A DNA stretch of 5,511 nt from contig JALOSP010000114.1 in NCBI GenBank assembly GCA_025458365.1, positions 1-5,511 on the forward strand. The letters are read 5' to 3'. Under the pieces are notes generated by a model. The model was not told the origin of the DNA. It was given only the letters and a program-made list of their open reading frames with translations, and ran no database searches. The DNA comes from Hyphomonadaceae bacterium. Lineage in GTDB: Bacteria; Pseudomonadota; Alphaproteobacteria; Caulobacterales; Aquidulcibacteraceae. The position numbers and the translations under genes were made by a program. Below, one piece after another: positions 1-4,936 of this stretch (position 1 is the stretch's first letter; each line of letters opens with the position of its first letter).

Positions 1-111
1 CAGGTGGAAGACTATGCCCGACGCAAGGGCATGAGCCTGCGCGATACCGAACGCTGGCTGGCGCCAATCCTGGCCTATGACCCGGTGGAAGTGGTTGAAC
101 CGGTTGGGTAA
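1..111 (+). CDS. metH: Methionine synthase (cobalamin-dependent), C-terminal end only
   Basis: This is the last 36 codons of a gene that begins outside the window, in frame from base 1 and ending at TAA 109-111. The peptide carries the pattern DYARRKGMS....[12 protein letters not shown], which I recognise as the extreme C-terminus of the MetH activation (S-adenosylmethionine-binding) domain. MetH transfers a methyl group from methyltetrahydrofolate through cobalamin to homocysteine in the cytoplasm. The activation domain binds SAM and flavodoxin-type reductants to rescue oxidised cobalamin. The last eight residues (EVVEPVG region) are a short non-conserved tail. The gene is followed eight bases later by a long hairpin (120-164). 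Identification is by recall of the family terminus; the catalytic domains are not in view. Confidence 0.8.
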   Translation, partial: QVEDYARRKGMSLRDTERWLAPILAYDPVEVVEPVG

Positions 112-119
112 AGCCGGGA

Positions 120-164
120 CCGCAGACGTCCGTGCCTGCATCAGGCGGATCGGAAGGTCTGCGG
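120..164 (+). terminator. Long stepped hairpin just after metH
   Basis: The arms CCGCAGAC (120-127) and GTCTGCGG (157-164) are perfectly complementary. Inside them TCCG (129-132) can pair with CGGA (151-154) and GCCTG (134-138) with CAGGC (142-146) around a CAT loop. That gives 17 base pairs in three tiers, starting eight bases after the metH stop. No T-run follows, so it is either a GC-rich terminator without a classic tail or a 3'-end stabilising structure for the metH transcript. Confidence 0.55.
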
Positions 165-186
165 CGCTCGCCTTGAAGCTGCCCAT

Positions 187-241
187 GCGTGCTGCCAGCA
201 CGCGTTCCATTCAACTGCCGGAGCGCGGCTGACCCAGCCGC
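187..241. repeat. Two adjacent 7-bp hairpins
   Basis: GCGTGCT (187-193) and AGCACGC (197-203) form a perfect 7-bp stem with a three-base loop. GCGGCTG (225-231) and CAGCCGC (235-241) form a second one, also with a three-base loop. Both lie between metH and the next gene and are not followed by T-runs. They could be secondary terminators, protein-binding dyads or remnants of a dispersed palindromic element. Confidence 0.4.
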
Positions 242-313
242 CCTGCAACCGGACACGCGTGCGGTCCAGGCGCGCGCAAGACGGTGCCGACCCGATCACC
301 CGCCACTTGCTGC

Positions 314-353
314 AAATCGGGCTGCACTCCCCGATTTCGGGGATGCATTCCCC
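314..353 (+). promoter_or_regulatory. Mutually exclusive hairpins in the leader of the 425 gene
   Basis: AAATCGGG (314-321) pairs with CCCGATTT (330-337), 8 bp around an 8-base loop. The same right arm lies inside a second dyad, CCCCGA (329-334) with TCGGGG (337-342), and the GGGGA at 339-343 can instead pair with TCCCC (349-353). The first and third hairpins can coexist, while the middle one excludes both. This is the geometry of an attenuator or riboswitch-like leader, but no known family is recognised and a DNA-level operator is equally possible. It ends about 70 bases before the start codon. Confidence 0.35.
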
Positions 354-390
354 GCGTCGGACAGTAAAAGCCACGTCGGGACTTGTTGCT

Positions 391-404
391 GGAACCAAGG
401 TTCC
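391..404. repeat. Perfect 6-bp inverted repeat ahead of the ribosome binding site
   Basis: GGAACC (391-396) and GGTTCC (399-404) are exact complements separated by AA. The dyad ends eight bases before the Shine-Dalgarno sequence of the 425 gene. A two-base spacer is too tight for a full stem, so a protein-binding site or a short hairpin of about five pairs is more plausible. Confidence 0.35.
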
Positions 405-411
405 TGAAAAA

Positions 412-417
412 AGGGGA
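412..417 (+). promoter_or_regulatory. Shine-Dalgarno site that fixes the start at 425
   Basis: AGGGGA lies seven bases before ATG 425-427. It selects this start, which opens a typical signal peptide, over an in-frame TTG at 383 that would put a charged 14-residue extension in front of that signal. Confidence 0.7.
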
Positions 418-424
418 AAGTCTG

Positions 425-886
425 ATGAAGAAGCTGATCGCTGCTGCCGTGACCGTTGCCACCATCGCTGTGGGGATCGGTGTCGGCGCACCCGTGGTGG
501 CCCAGTCGGGCGACATCCAGTCACTGCTGGACAGCCAGATGCGCAATGCGCGCGCCGAACTGGGTGTTTCGGGCTGGACCTCGCTGCGCCAGCCACGCGC
601 CTCCTCGCTTTCCCAGGGCGAAAGCGAATCGTTCACGCTTCAGCTCAATCCGGGCCGTGACTACGTGTTTGTCGGGGTGTGCGATGCCGATTGCTCGGAC
701 ATGGACCTGCAGCTGCAGGACAGCCGCGGCAATGAACTGGCCAGCGATTTTGCGGTCGACGATACTCCGGTGATCCGGTTCAGCACACCGCGCGCTGTCC
801 CCAATGCGCGCCTGACCGTTTCGATGGCAGCTTGCTCGGTGCCGCCATGCTTCTATCAGGTCGGGTCGTTCGGTCGCGACCGGTAA
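425..886 (+). CDS. Small exported four-cysteine beta-rich protein, function unknown
   Basis: The product is 153 residues. Residues 1-26 form a classic Sec signal peptide: MKK, then a hydrophobic alanine/valine core ending APVVA before QS, so the mature protein should be periplasmic or secreted. After a linker (about 27-65) comes a region of alternating hydrophobic residues (66-150) that resembles a small beta-sandwich of the bacterial pre-peptidase C-terminal (PPC)-like type. It holds four cysteines in two close pairs: C86 and C90 in GVCDADCSDMDLQL, and C137 and C142 in AACSVPPCFYQV. These could form two disulphides. The acidic cluster D87, D89, D92, D94 with D112-D113 could bind a metal. The stand-alone domain has no catalytic motif. 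The start is supported by AGGGGA at 412-417. The gene converges on the minus-strand gene at 978 and probably ends transcription at the 915-957 hairpin. The fold is inferred from pattern only; the export signal is clear. Confidence 0.8.
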   Translation: MKKLIAAAVTVATIAVGIGVGAPVVAQSGDIQSLLDSQMRNARAELGVSGWTSLRQPRASSLSQGESESFTLQLNPGRDYVFVGVCDADCSDMDLQLQDSRGNELASDFAVDDTPVIRFSTPRAVPNARLTVSMAACSVPPCFYQVGSFGRDR

Positions 887-914
887 GGTGCCCTTGGACC
901 CGAATTGAACGCAG

Positions 915-957
915 ACGATGACGCGCCCGGCTCACAAGCATGGCGCGTCATGATCGT
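915..957. terminator. Inverted repeat between convergent genes, likely bidirectional terminator
   Basis: ATGACGCGCC (918-927) and GGCGCGTCAT (942-951) are a perfect 10-bp inverted repeat with a 14-base loop. Outer bases ACGAT (915-919) and ATCGT (953-957) allow an alternative extended pairing. It sits between a plus gene ending at 886 and a minus gene ending at 978, where a terminator is needed from both sides. There is no T-run on either side, so Rho or GC-driven termination would have to be involved. Confidence 0.6.
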
Positions 958-977
958 GTCAGCGCGTTGCCCCGTTT

Positions 978-1259
978 TCAGTTTTGCGAAAGTCCAGGCA
1001 TCCAGCCGGTCAAGGCTGCAACGGCCAAGACGCTGCCAAACACCAGGCCGAGCATCGCAACCTGAATGAACAGCGGGCTCAACAGGGGCACGCGCTGTTC
1101 AAGCCCTTTCCACGCCCCGGCAGCATGGACACGGGCGCCCTGCCCCGATTGAGCATTCACCAGATGCATCCCGGCACCCAGCGCGAAGGGTGCGCCCAAC
1201 AAGGCTTCCCGGGGAATGCCTGACATCATTTCAAGCGTTGCAAGCGTTTCGGCAATCAT
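978..1259 (-). CDS. Small membrane protein, probable diverged copy of its upstream neighbour
   Basis: Reading from ATG 1259-1257 to the TGA at 980-978 gives 93 residues. No family is recognised. A moderately hydrophobic segment around residues 14-34 (GIPREALLGAPFALGAGMHLV) and a strong one at about 59-83 (LLSPLFIQVAMLGLVFGSVL...) suggest one or two membrane passes, joined by a polar, weakly basic loop (35-57). The frame stays open back to a TTG at 1403. I chose 1259 because the N-terminus then aligns in length with the neighbour at 1679-1410, including the shared LL[GA].PFA block. A G-rich stretch (GGTGGACGGGGG on the minus strand) precedes this ATG, while the extra upstream peptide looks non-coding and overlaps a hairpin. 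It is probably transcribed with or after the upstream gene and ends toward the 915-957 terminator. That it is coding rests on hydrophobic pattern and similarity to the neighbour. Confidence 0.5.
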   Translation of the reverse strand: MIAETLATLEMMSGIPREALLGAPFALGAGMHLVNAQSGQGARVHAAGAWKGLEQRVPLLSPLFIQVAMLGLVFGSVLAVAALTGWMPGLSQN

Positions 1260-1347
1260 GCTGGCCCCCGTCCACCCCAGTAGTTCTAGCAATGCATGTT
1301 GAATGGATCGTGCGCCAGACCTGTCGCATTGTATCGACCGGGGCGGG

Positions 1348-1383
1348 CCATGCAGCATCCGGATCGATGCCGGGGTTGCATGG
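1348..1383. repeat. Bulged 12-bp inverted repeat between the two minus-strand genes
   Basis: CCATGCA (1348-1354) pairs with TGCATGG (1377-1383), and directly inside it GCATC (1355-1359) pairs with GATGC (1366-1370) around CGGATC. A six-base bulge (1371-1376) sits on one side. It lies in the 150-base spacer between the two small minus-strand genes. A TACAAT that could be a -10 box for the downstream gene lies nearby at 1333-1328 on the minus strand, but I see no good -35. The structure could be an operator, a processing site or an attenuator. Confidence 0.35.
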
Positions 1384-1409
1384 ACGTAGCCAGACGAACG
1401 CAAACTGAT

Positions 1410-1679
1410 CTACGGGCTGACATCGCGCAGGCGCTCTGCCAGGCCACCAAGCAGGTTCATGGCAAGCAGCAGGACCAGCACGCCGCCCGCAAAACCAACA
1501 CCGAAGCGCAACACCTGGCCCGTGCGCGAGGCTGCACCGTGGTTAGCGGTCTCAAACTGTTGTGACATGCGCGATGAGAGCCACAGGACCGCAATGACCG
1601 CAAATGGGACAGCCAACAACTGTGCAGGAGTGAGCTGCAACTGGGAGGCGATCCAGAATGGGTCAAAGGTTGTGTTCAT
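1410..1679 (-). CDS. Small two-helix membrane protein, function unknown
   Basis: Reading from ATG 1679-1677 to the TAG at 1412-1410 gives 89 residues. Two hydrophobic segments are clear: residues 16-34 (LTPAQLLAVPFAVIAVLWL) and about 58-80 (RFGVGFAGGVLVLLLAMNLLGGL). Between them is a polar loop of about 23 residues, and a short charged tail follows (AERLRDVSP). This suggests a hairpin inner-membrane protein with both ends on the same side. I recognise no family. The Shine-Dalgarno is weak (GGGTG close to the ATG). An in-frame TTG at 1715, preceded by a run of seven G, would add 12 residues rich in Cys and is a less likely start. It is divergent from the TerB/J-domain gene at 1826, so the 1680-1825 interval must carry promoters for both. 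The downstream small gene resembles it, suggesting an old tandem duplication. Confidence 0.6.
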   Translation of the reverse strand: MNTTFDPFWIASQLQLTPAQLLAVPFAVIAVLWLSSRMSQQFETANHGAASRTGQVLRFGVGFAGGVLVLLLAMNLLGGLAERLRDVSP

Positions 1680-1751
1680 GCACCCGCACACGCAAACGCC
1701 TTGCCAATCAACCAAACGCGCCCCCCCGGTGAAAGCAGCGGTGGTGGTTCT

Positions 1752-1767
1752 CTGGCGGGTGCGCCAG
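1752..1767. promoter_or_regulatory. 6-bp inverted repeat in the divergent intergenic region
   Basis: CTGGCG (1752-1757) and CGCCAG (1762-1767) are exact complements around GGTG. The dyad lies between the divergent starts at 1679 and 1826, four bases from a larger inverted repeat at 1772-1800. It could be an operator shared by both genes or a leader hairpin. Confidence 0.35.
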
Positions 1768-1771
1768 TCAA

Positions 1772-1800
1772 CAGCCTGCCATCATGACATGGCCAGGCTG
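1772..1800. promoter_or_regulatory. 11-bp inverted repeat with one bulged base in the divergent region
   Basis: CAGCCTGCCAT (1772-1782) pairs with ATGG (1789-1792) and CAGGCTG (1794-1800). Only C1793 is unpaired, around a CATGAC loop. The repeat ends 25 bases before ATG 1826. It could be a dyad operator or a hairpin in the 5' leader of the TerB/J-domain gene. Confidence 0.4.
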
Positions 1801-1825
1801 CCAGCCATGCGGTAGAGCGGCCAGA

Positions 1826-2566
1826 ATGTCAGTCTGGTCGAGATTCACAGAAGTGGCTGCAAGCCTGTTTGGCGCCCGCGATCACAGGCGCGCAGAGGCC
1901 ATGCCCGCAAGGCTTTCGGCAGGACGTCCCGATGCCGATTTCGCCGCAGCCGTGGTGGCACTTGGCGCCAAGATGGCGCGCGCCGACGGGATCACCACCG
2001 AGGCTGAAGCCATGGCACTGCGTCGCGCATTTCCGGTTGCGTCCTCTGACGTGTTCGCGCTCGATCAGCTGTTCCAGCTGGCACAAGAGACCGTGCATGG
2101 TTTTGAAGGCTATGCCCGCAAACTGGCGCGGCGTTTTGCCAATTCACCCGAATTGCTCGCCGACGTGCTCGACGTGCTGTTTGCTGTTGCCGTGGCCGAT
2201 GCGATCCTGACTCGCGAGGAAGAAGAGTTCCTGAAAACAGTGGCCCGATTGTTCGGGATCGACCACGCCCGATTCGAGTTCATCGCCCGGCGCCACCTGC
2301 CCGACCGGCCACAGGATCCCTATTCTGTTCTGGGCATCACACCGTCGGCGACAGCCCACGAGATCCGGACAGCCTGGCTGCATGGGATTGCCGAGGCCCA
2401 CCCGGACCGCTTCATCGGGCGTGGCGGGCCTGTAGACTTTGTCGCAGCCGCGAACGCCCGGGCGGCGGCCCTGAACACGGCCTACGAAGCCCTCGGCAGA
2501 CCTGCTGCACGCCGCTCACATGCTGGCGAAAACACTGCCACGAAACAGCGCACACAGGCTTCGTGA
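1826..2566 (+). CDS. TerB and J-domain (DjlA-like) co-chaperone
   Basis: The product is 246 residues. Residues about 36-157 form a helical TerB-type domain with its two acidic helix starts, ARADGITTEAE (51-61) and VADAILTREEEEFL (123-136). Residues about 164-224 are a J domain: DPYSVLGITPSATAHEIRTAW, the HPD signature at 192-194, and a last helix ending LNTAYEALG. HPD is the motif that stimulates ATP hydrolysis by DnaK, so this protein should recruit DnaK to a TerB-bound partner. The architecture matches E. coli DjlA, but the first 35 residues contain no membrane-length hydrophobic segment, so it looks soluble rather than membrane anchored. A polar tail (225-246) follows. I chose ATG 1826 because an ATG-free upstream extension (from TTG/ATG near 1784) would run through the inverted repeat at 1772-1800; the Shine-Dalgarno is weak either way. 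The family assignment is firm; the client is unknown. Confidence 0.88.
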   Translation: MSVWSRFTEVAASLFGARDHRRAEAMPARLSAGRPDADFAAAVVALGAKMARADGITTEAEAMALRRAFPVASSDVFALDQLFQLAQETVHGFEGYARKLARRFANSPELLADVLDVLFAVAVADAILTREEEEFLKTVARLFGIDHARFEFIARRHLPDRPQDPYSVLGITPSATAHEIRTAWLHGIAEAHPDRFIGRGGPVDFVAAANARAAALNTAYEALGRPAARRSHAGENTATKQRTQAS

Positions 2567-2623
2567 ACGGCAATAACACGACTGCCCGCTTGACGGACGC
2601 GAAAACAGGGGCATCTTACGGGT

Positions 2624-2899
2624 ATGAAACAGCCTCTGGCCCTGCTCCGTTCGCTTCTGTCCAGATCCGCCGCCCTGATTGTGGGCGGGGTGGCAGCAAT
2701 CACGCTCATCGCCCTCCTGGCGTTCAGTGCCTTGAGCGTGCTGATGATTGCTGCCGTGATCGGGTTGACGGGCTTGTTGCTGGCCCGGTTGCATGGTCCT
2801 TTGGGCCTGCAACCGCAACCCGCGCGCCAGCAGCCGGTGGTGCTGGATGCGCGCATGACCGGGCGAGGCCACTGGGAAGCGGACCGCGGCGCCCGTTGA
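2624..2899 (+). CDS. Small membrane protein, function unknown
   Basis: The product is 91 residues. After a short basic N-terminus (MKQPLALLRSLLSR) a continuous hydrophobic stretch runs from about 16 to 54 (AALIVGGVAAITLIALLAFSALSVLMIAAVIGLTGLLLARL). It is long enough for two tightly spaced membrane helices with little loop between them. The C-terminal 35 residues are polar and rich in Gln, Pro and Arg. No family is recognised. It begins 57 bases after the TerB/J-domain gene on the same strand and may be co-transcribed with it. TTGACG at 2590-2595 resembles a -35 element but no matching -10 is seen. AGGGG at 2607-2611 is 12 bases from the ATG, rather far for a Shine-Dalgarno. Coding status is supported by the membrane pattern and the gap it fills. 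Confidence 0.6.
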   Translation: MKQPLALLRSLLSRSAALIVGGVAAITLIALLAFSALSVLMIAAVIGLTGLLLARLHGPLGLQPQPARQQPVVLDARMTGRGHWEADRGAR

Positions 2900-2973
2900 T
2901 CCGGTCAAAACCAGCCTCAAACCTGTCGATGGGTGGTGGTCGCTTGGCGGTCGGCTGACTTGAGTGAATTGCT

Positions 2974-2990
2974 GACGGCGCCGTCGTTTT
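2974..2990 (+). terminator. 12-base palindrome followed by TTTT
   Basis: GACGGCGCCGTC (2974-2985) is a perfect palindrome followed by G and four Ts (2987-2990), 75 bases after the small membrane protein gene. As RNA it can only form a short stem of four to five pairs, so it is a weak intrinsic terminator candidate. As DNA it could be an operator for the transporter gene at 3065. Confidence 0.35.
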
Positions 2991-3064
2991 GACCTTGCGC
3001 CGGTGGCATCAGGCAGGCACAGACCCTGTCACCCTGTTACCTCCTGACGCAGTCGGCCCCTCCG

Positions 3065-3952
3065 TTGAAACCTGCCCATTTTGCGCTTCTGATGGCCTGC
3101 TGCTTCGTGTGGGGGATCAATTTGCCGTGGACACGGGTGATTGTCAGCGAAATCCCGCCGGTGTTTGCTGTGGCATTGCGGTTCGTCGGGATTGCGCTCT
3201 GCCTCGCGCCGATGCTGCGCCCGGTGCCAAAGCAATGGGGCAAAGTGTTTGCCATCAGCATGGGCATTGGCGCCATGCACTTTGCCCTTCTGTTTCTGGG
3301 GCTGGCTGCCGCACCGGCAAGCGCCGTGGCGATTGTCGGCCAGCTTGGCCTGCCGATGGTGACCATTCTGTCGGTGCTGGTGCTGGGTGAAGTGGTCCGG
3401 GCCAAGCGGATCAGCGGCATGGTGCTGGCTTTCGCCGGTGTGCTGGTCATCCTGTGGAAGCCGGGTGCCCTGGCGTTTGATCCGGGCTTGCTCTGGGTCG
3501 TTGCCTCGGCAGCCTGCGGGGCCGTCGGCTCGATCATGATGAAGAAGATCGATCCCCTGCCGGCTTTGAACCTACAGGCCTGGGTGGCCCTGTTTTCGTT
3601 CCCGCCGCTTATGGCATTGAGCCTGATCACCGAGACCGGACAGATCGAAGCCCTGACCAGCGCTTCATGGCAGGTCTGGACCGGTTTGGCCTTCTCGGTG
3701 CTGGTGGTATCGATCTTCGGGCACTCGGCCTATTATGTGATCTTGAAGAATTACGAGATTACACGGGTCGCTCCACTGACCCTGATGGTACCGGTCTGGG
3801 CCGTGATTGTCGGCATCGTCGTTCTGGGTGAGCCGATGAGTTGGCAGCTTGGTTTGGGTGCAGCCCTCACGCTGGCAGGCGTCGGTCTGGTGGCCAGCCG
3901 CGAGAACAGGGTCTTGCCGGATGAAGCCGTGTCGGGCATGCGCAACGGCTGA
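3065..3952 (+). CDS. DMT-superfamily (EamA) membrane transporter
   Basis: The product is 295 residues, the usual size for a full-length EamA protein with ten membrane helices in two repeats. The N-terminus MKPAHFALLMACCFVWGINLPWTR is the typical first EamA helix ending in WGxN. Each half ends with the family's internal-repeat signature: VLVLGEVVRAKRISGMVLAFAGVLVI (104-129) and IVVLGEPMSWQLGLGAALTLAGVGLV (251-276). The second half begins near residue 141. Such inner-membrane proteins usually export amino acids or related metabolites with a proton antiport; the substrate cannot be read here. The start codon is TTG at 3065, chosen because it opens exactly at the family N-terminus and no in-frame ATG or GTG lies near. 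It has no Shine-Dalgarno, so translation may be leaderless or weak. It stands 165 bases from the upstream gene and 88 bases from the amidase gene, so it may be its own unit or lead into it. Confidence 0.85.
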   Translation: MKPAHFALLMACCFVWGINLPWTRVIVSEIPPVFAVALRFVGIALCLAPMLRPVPKQWGKVFAISMGIGAMHFALLFLGLAAAPASAVAIVGQLGLPMVTILSVLVLGEVVRAKRISGMVLAFAGVLVILWKPGALAFDPGLLWVVASAACGAVGSIMMKKIDPLPALNLQAWVALFSFPPLMALSLITETGQIEALTSASWQVWTGLAFSVLVVSIFGHSAYYVILKNYEITRVAPLTLMVPVWAVIVGIVVLGEPMSWQLGLGAALTLAGVGLVASRENRVLPDEAVSGMRNG

Positions 3953-4021
3953 TACTCATTGGGGCCCACCTGCCATGATGCGCAATCCTGTCACATCGCC
4001 CCGCCCGACCCGCCGACGCAC

Positions 4022-4026
4022 AAGGA
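4022..4026 (+). promoter_or_regulatory. Probable Shine-Dalgarno for the amidase
   Basis: AAGGA lies 14 bases before ATG 4041. The spacing is long, but the in-frame ATG pair at 3975/3978 has no such site and would add 22 mostly Arg, Pro and Thr residues not expected in the family. Confidence 0.4.
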
Positions 4027-4040
4027 CGGCTGAACCCATC

Positions 4041-4916
4041 ATGCCTCTGCCCGAATTCATCCAGCACCCTTCGCCCAACTGGAACGAACGGGCCAGGCCG
4101 ATCCGTTTCGTGATGTTGCACTACACCGCCATCATCAATCCAATGGCCTCGTTGCGTGTGTTGAGCGACCCTGCCCCGCGCACCGCCAACTACCAGACCG
4201 ACCTGCCCCGCGACATGCCGGTGGACCCCGCCATGACTGGCATGGATGTCCCGCTGGAACCCCCGCCACCACCGCCTTCCCTGCCGCGGGTGTCCAGCCA
4301 CTATCTGATCCACGACGACGGACGCATCTTTCAGCTCGTGCAGGACGAGCATCGCGCCTGGCATGCCGGGGCCGGCGGCTGGGCCGGGGAAACCACCGAC
4401 ATGAACTCGGCCTCCATCGGGATCGAGATCAACAATGGCGGCCACCCGTTCGACCTGCCACCCTATCCGGAGGTGCAGATCCAATCCACCATGGCGCTGG
4501 TGAAACATCTGCTCGACAAGCACGGGCTGGGGCCGCACGCCGTGATCGGCCATTCCGACCATGCCCCGTCGCGCAAATCCGATCCCGGCGAGCACTTCCC
4601 GTGGAAGCGGCTGGCGGATGCGGGTCTGTCGATCTGGTGCGGTGAAGGCCCGACCGACGGTGACCATCGGGTGCTGTTCGACACGCCGGGACAGCAGGAT
4701 CGCGGCATCGCCGTGGCCCAGACCGGGCTGGCCACTGTGGGATACCCCTGTGTGGTCAATGGCACTTATGACCAGAGCTTCCGGAATGTGGTCGTGGCTT
4801 TCCAGCGCCGGTTCCGGCAGGACAAGGTGGATGGCTTCATCGATGTGGACACGCTGGGTCGGATTTCGAGGCTGGTGCAGGCGTGGACAGGCCGTCCCCT
4901 TGAACATGCCGGTTGA
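4041..4916 (+). CDS. N-acetylmuramoyl-L-alanine amidase (Amidase_2) with peptidoglycan-binding domain
   Basis: The product is 291 residues. An Amidase_2 domain spans residues about 10-200. By comparison with AmpD/AmiD, the zinc ligands are H27 (MLHYTA), H171 (VIGHSD) and D181 (RKSDPG), with catalytic E129 (GIEINNGGH) and K179, so the enzyme should be active. It cuts the amide between N-acetylmuramic acid and the stem peptide. A peptidoglycan-binding (PG_binding_1-like) domain follows at about 222-282, with AFQRRFRQDKVDGFIDVDTLGRI as its core. That layout is closer to AmiD than to compact AmpD, yet no signal peptide or lipobox is present, so the protein looks cytoplasmic and could act in anhydro-muropeptide recycling. 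About 37 extra residues (48-84) with six consecutive prolines (74-79) separate the first zinc His from SSHYLIHDDG, where homologues have a short turn. The gene end overlaps the probable rnpB promoter. Confidence 0.88.
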   Translation: MPLPEFIQHPSPNWNERARPIRFVMLHYTAIINPMASLRVLSDPAPRTANYQTDLPRDMPVDPAMTGMDVPLEPPPPPPSLPRVSSHYLIHDDGRIFQLVQDEHRAWHAGAGGWAGETTDMNSASIGIEINNGGHPFDLPPYPEVQIQSTMALVKHLLDKHGLGPHAVIGHSDHAPSRKSDPGEHFPWKRLADAGLSIWCGEGPTDGDHRVLFDTPGQQDRGIAVAQTGLATVGYPCVVNGTYDQSFRNVVVAFQRRFRQDKVDGFIDVDTLGRISRLVQAWTGRPLEHAG

Positions 4917-4928
4917 ACCGGCCACACT
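4900..4928 (+). promoter_or_regulatory. Candidate rnpB promoter inside the amidase 3' end
   Basis: TTGAAC at 4900-4905 (four of six match TTGACA) and CACACT at 4923-4928 (three of six match TATAAT) are 17 bases apart. They would start transcription near 4935, which is where the RNase P RNA begins. RNase P RNA needs its own strong promoter, and only 20 bases lie between the amidase stop and the RNA, so the promoter must overlap the coding sequence. The -10 match is modest. Confidence 0.4.
4908..4922. promoter_or_regulatory. Perfect dyad across the amidase stop codon
   Basis: GCCGGTT (4908-4914) and AACCGGC (4916-4922) are exact complements around one G. The dyad covers the amidase stop codon (4914-4916) and fills most of the spacer between the candidate -35 and -10 of rnpB. 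With a one-base centre it is more like a protein-binding dyad than an RNA hairpin. Confidence 0.4.
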
Positions 4929-4936
4929 ACAGGTCA

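Larger units (their letters stand above)
112..424. other. Gene-free stretch rich in inverted repeats
   Basis: I see no convincing gene in these 313 bases. Open frames exist on both strands but have no ribosome binding site or recognisable protein character. The stretch contains at least six inverted repeats: 120-164; GCGTGCT/AGCACGC at 187-203; GCGGCTG/CAGCCGC at 225-241; the overlapping set at 314-353; and GGAACC/GGTTCC at 391-404. The second half is the presumed promoter and leader of the exported protein gene at 425, although no clear -35/-10 pair stands out. Confidence 0.6.

Noticed and set aside
189..407. A 72-codon plus-strand open frame after metH
   Set aside because: It has no Shine-Dalgarno, an Ala/Arg/Pro-rich composition typical of random GC-rich frames, and runs through several hairpins.
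1260..1403. Extension of the 1259 minus gene to a TTG at 1403
   Set aside because: The extra 48 residues look non-coding, overlap the bulged inverted repeat at 1348-1383, and break the length match with the neighbouring paralogue-like protein.
984..1565. Plus-strand open frames opposite the two small membrane protein genes
   Set aside because: Their products are Gln/Arg/His-rich with no hydrophobic or domain pattern, while the minus-strand frames give clean membrane helices.
2989..3016. TTGACC as a -35 element for the transporter gene
   Set aside because: No acceptable -10 hexamer is found 16-18 bases downstream.
3975..4040. In-frame ATG pair upstream of the amidase
   Set aside because: The added residues are mostly Arg, Pro and Thr with no signal peptide character, there is no ribosome binding site, and the family domain starts right after ATG 4041.
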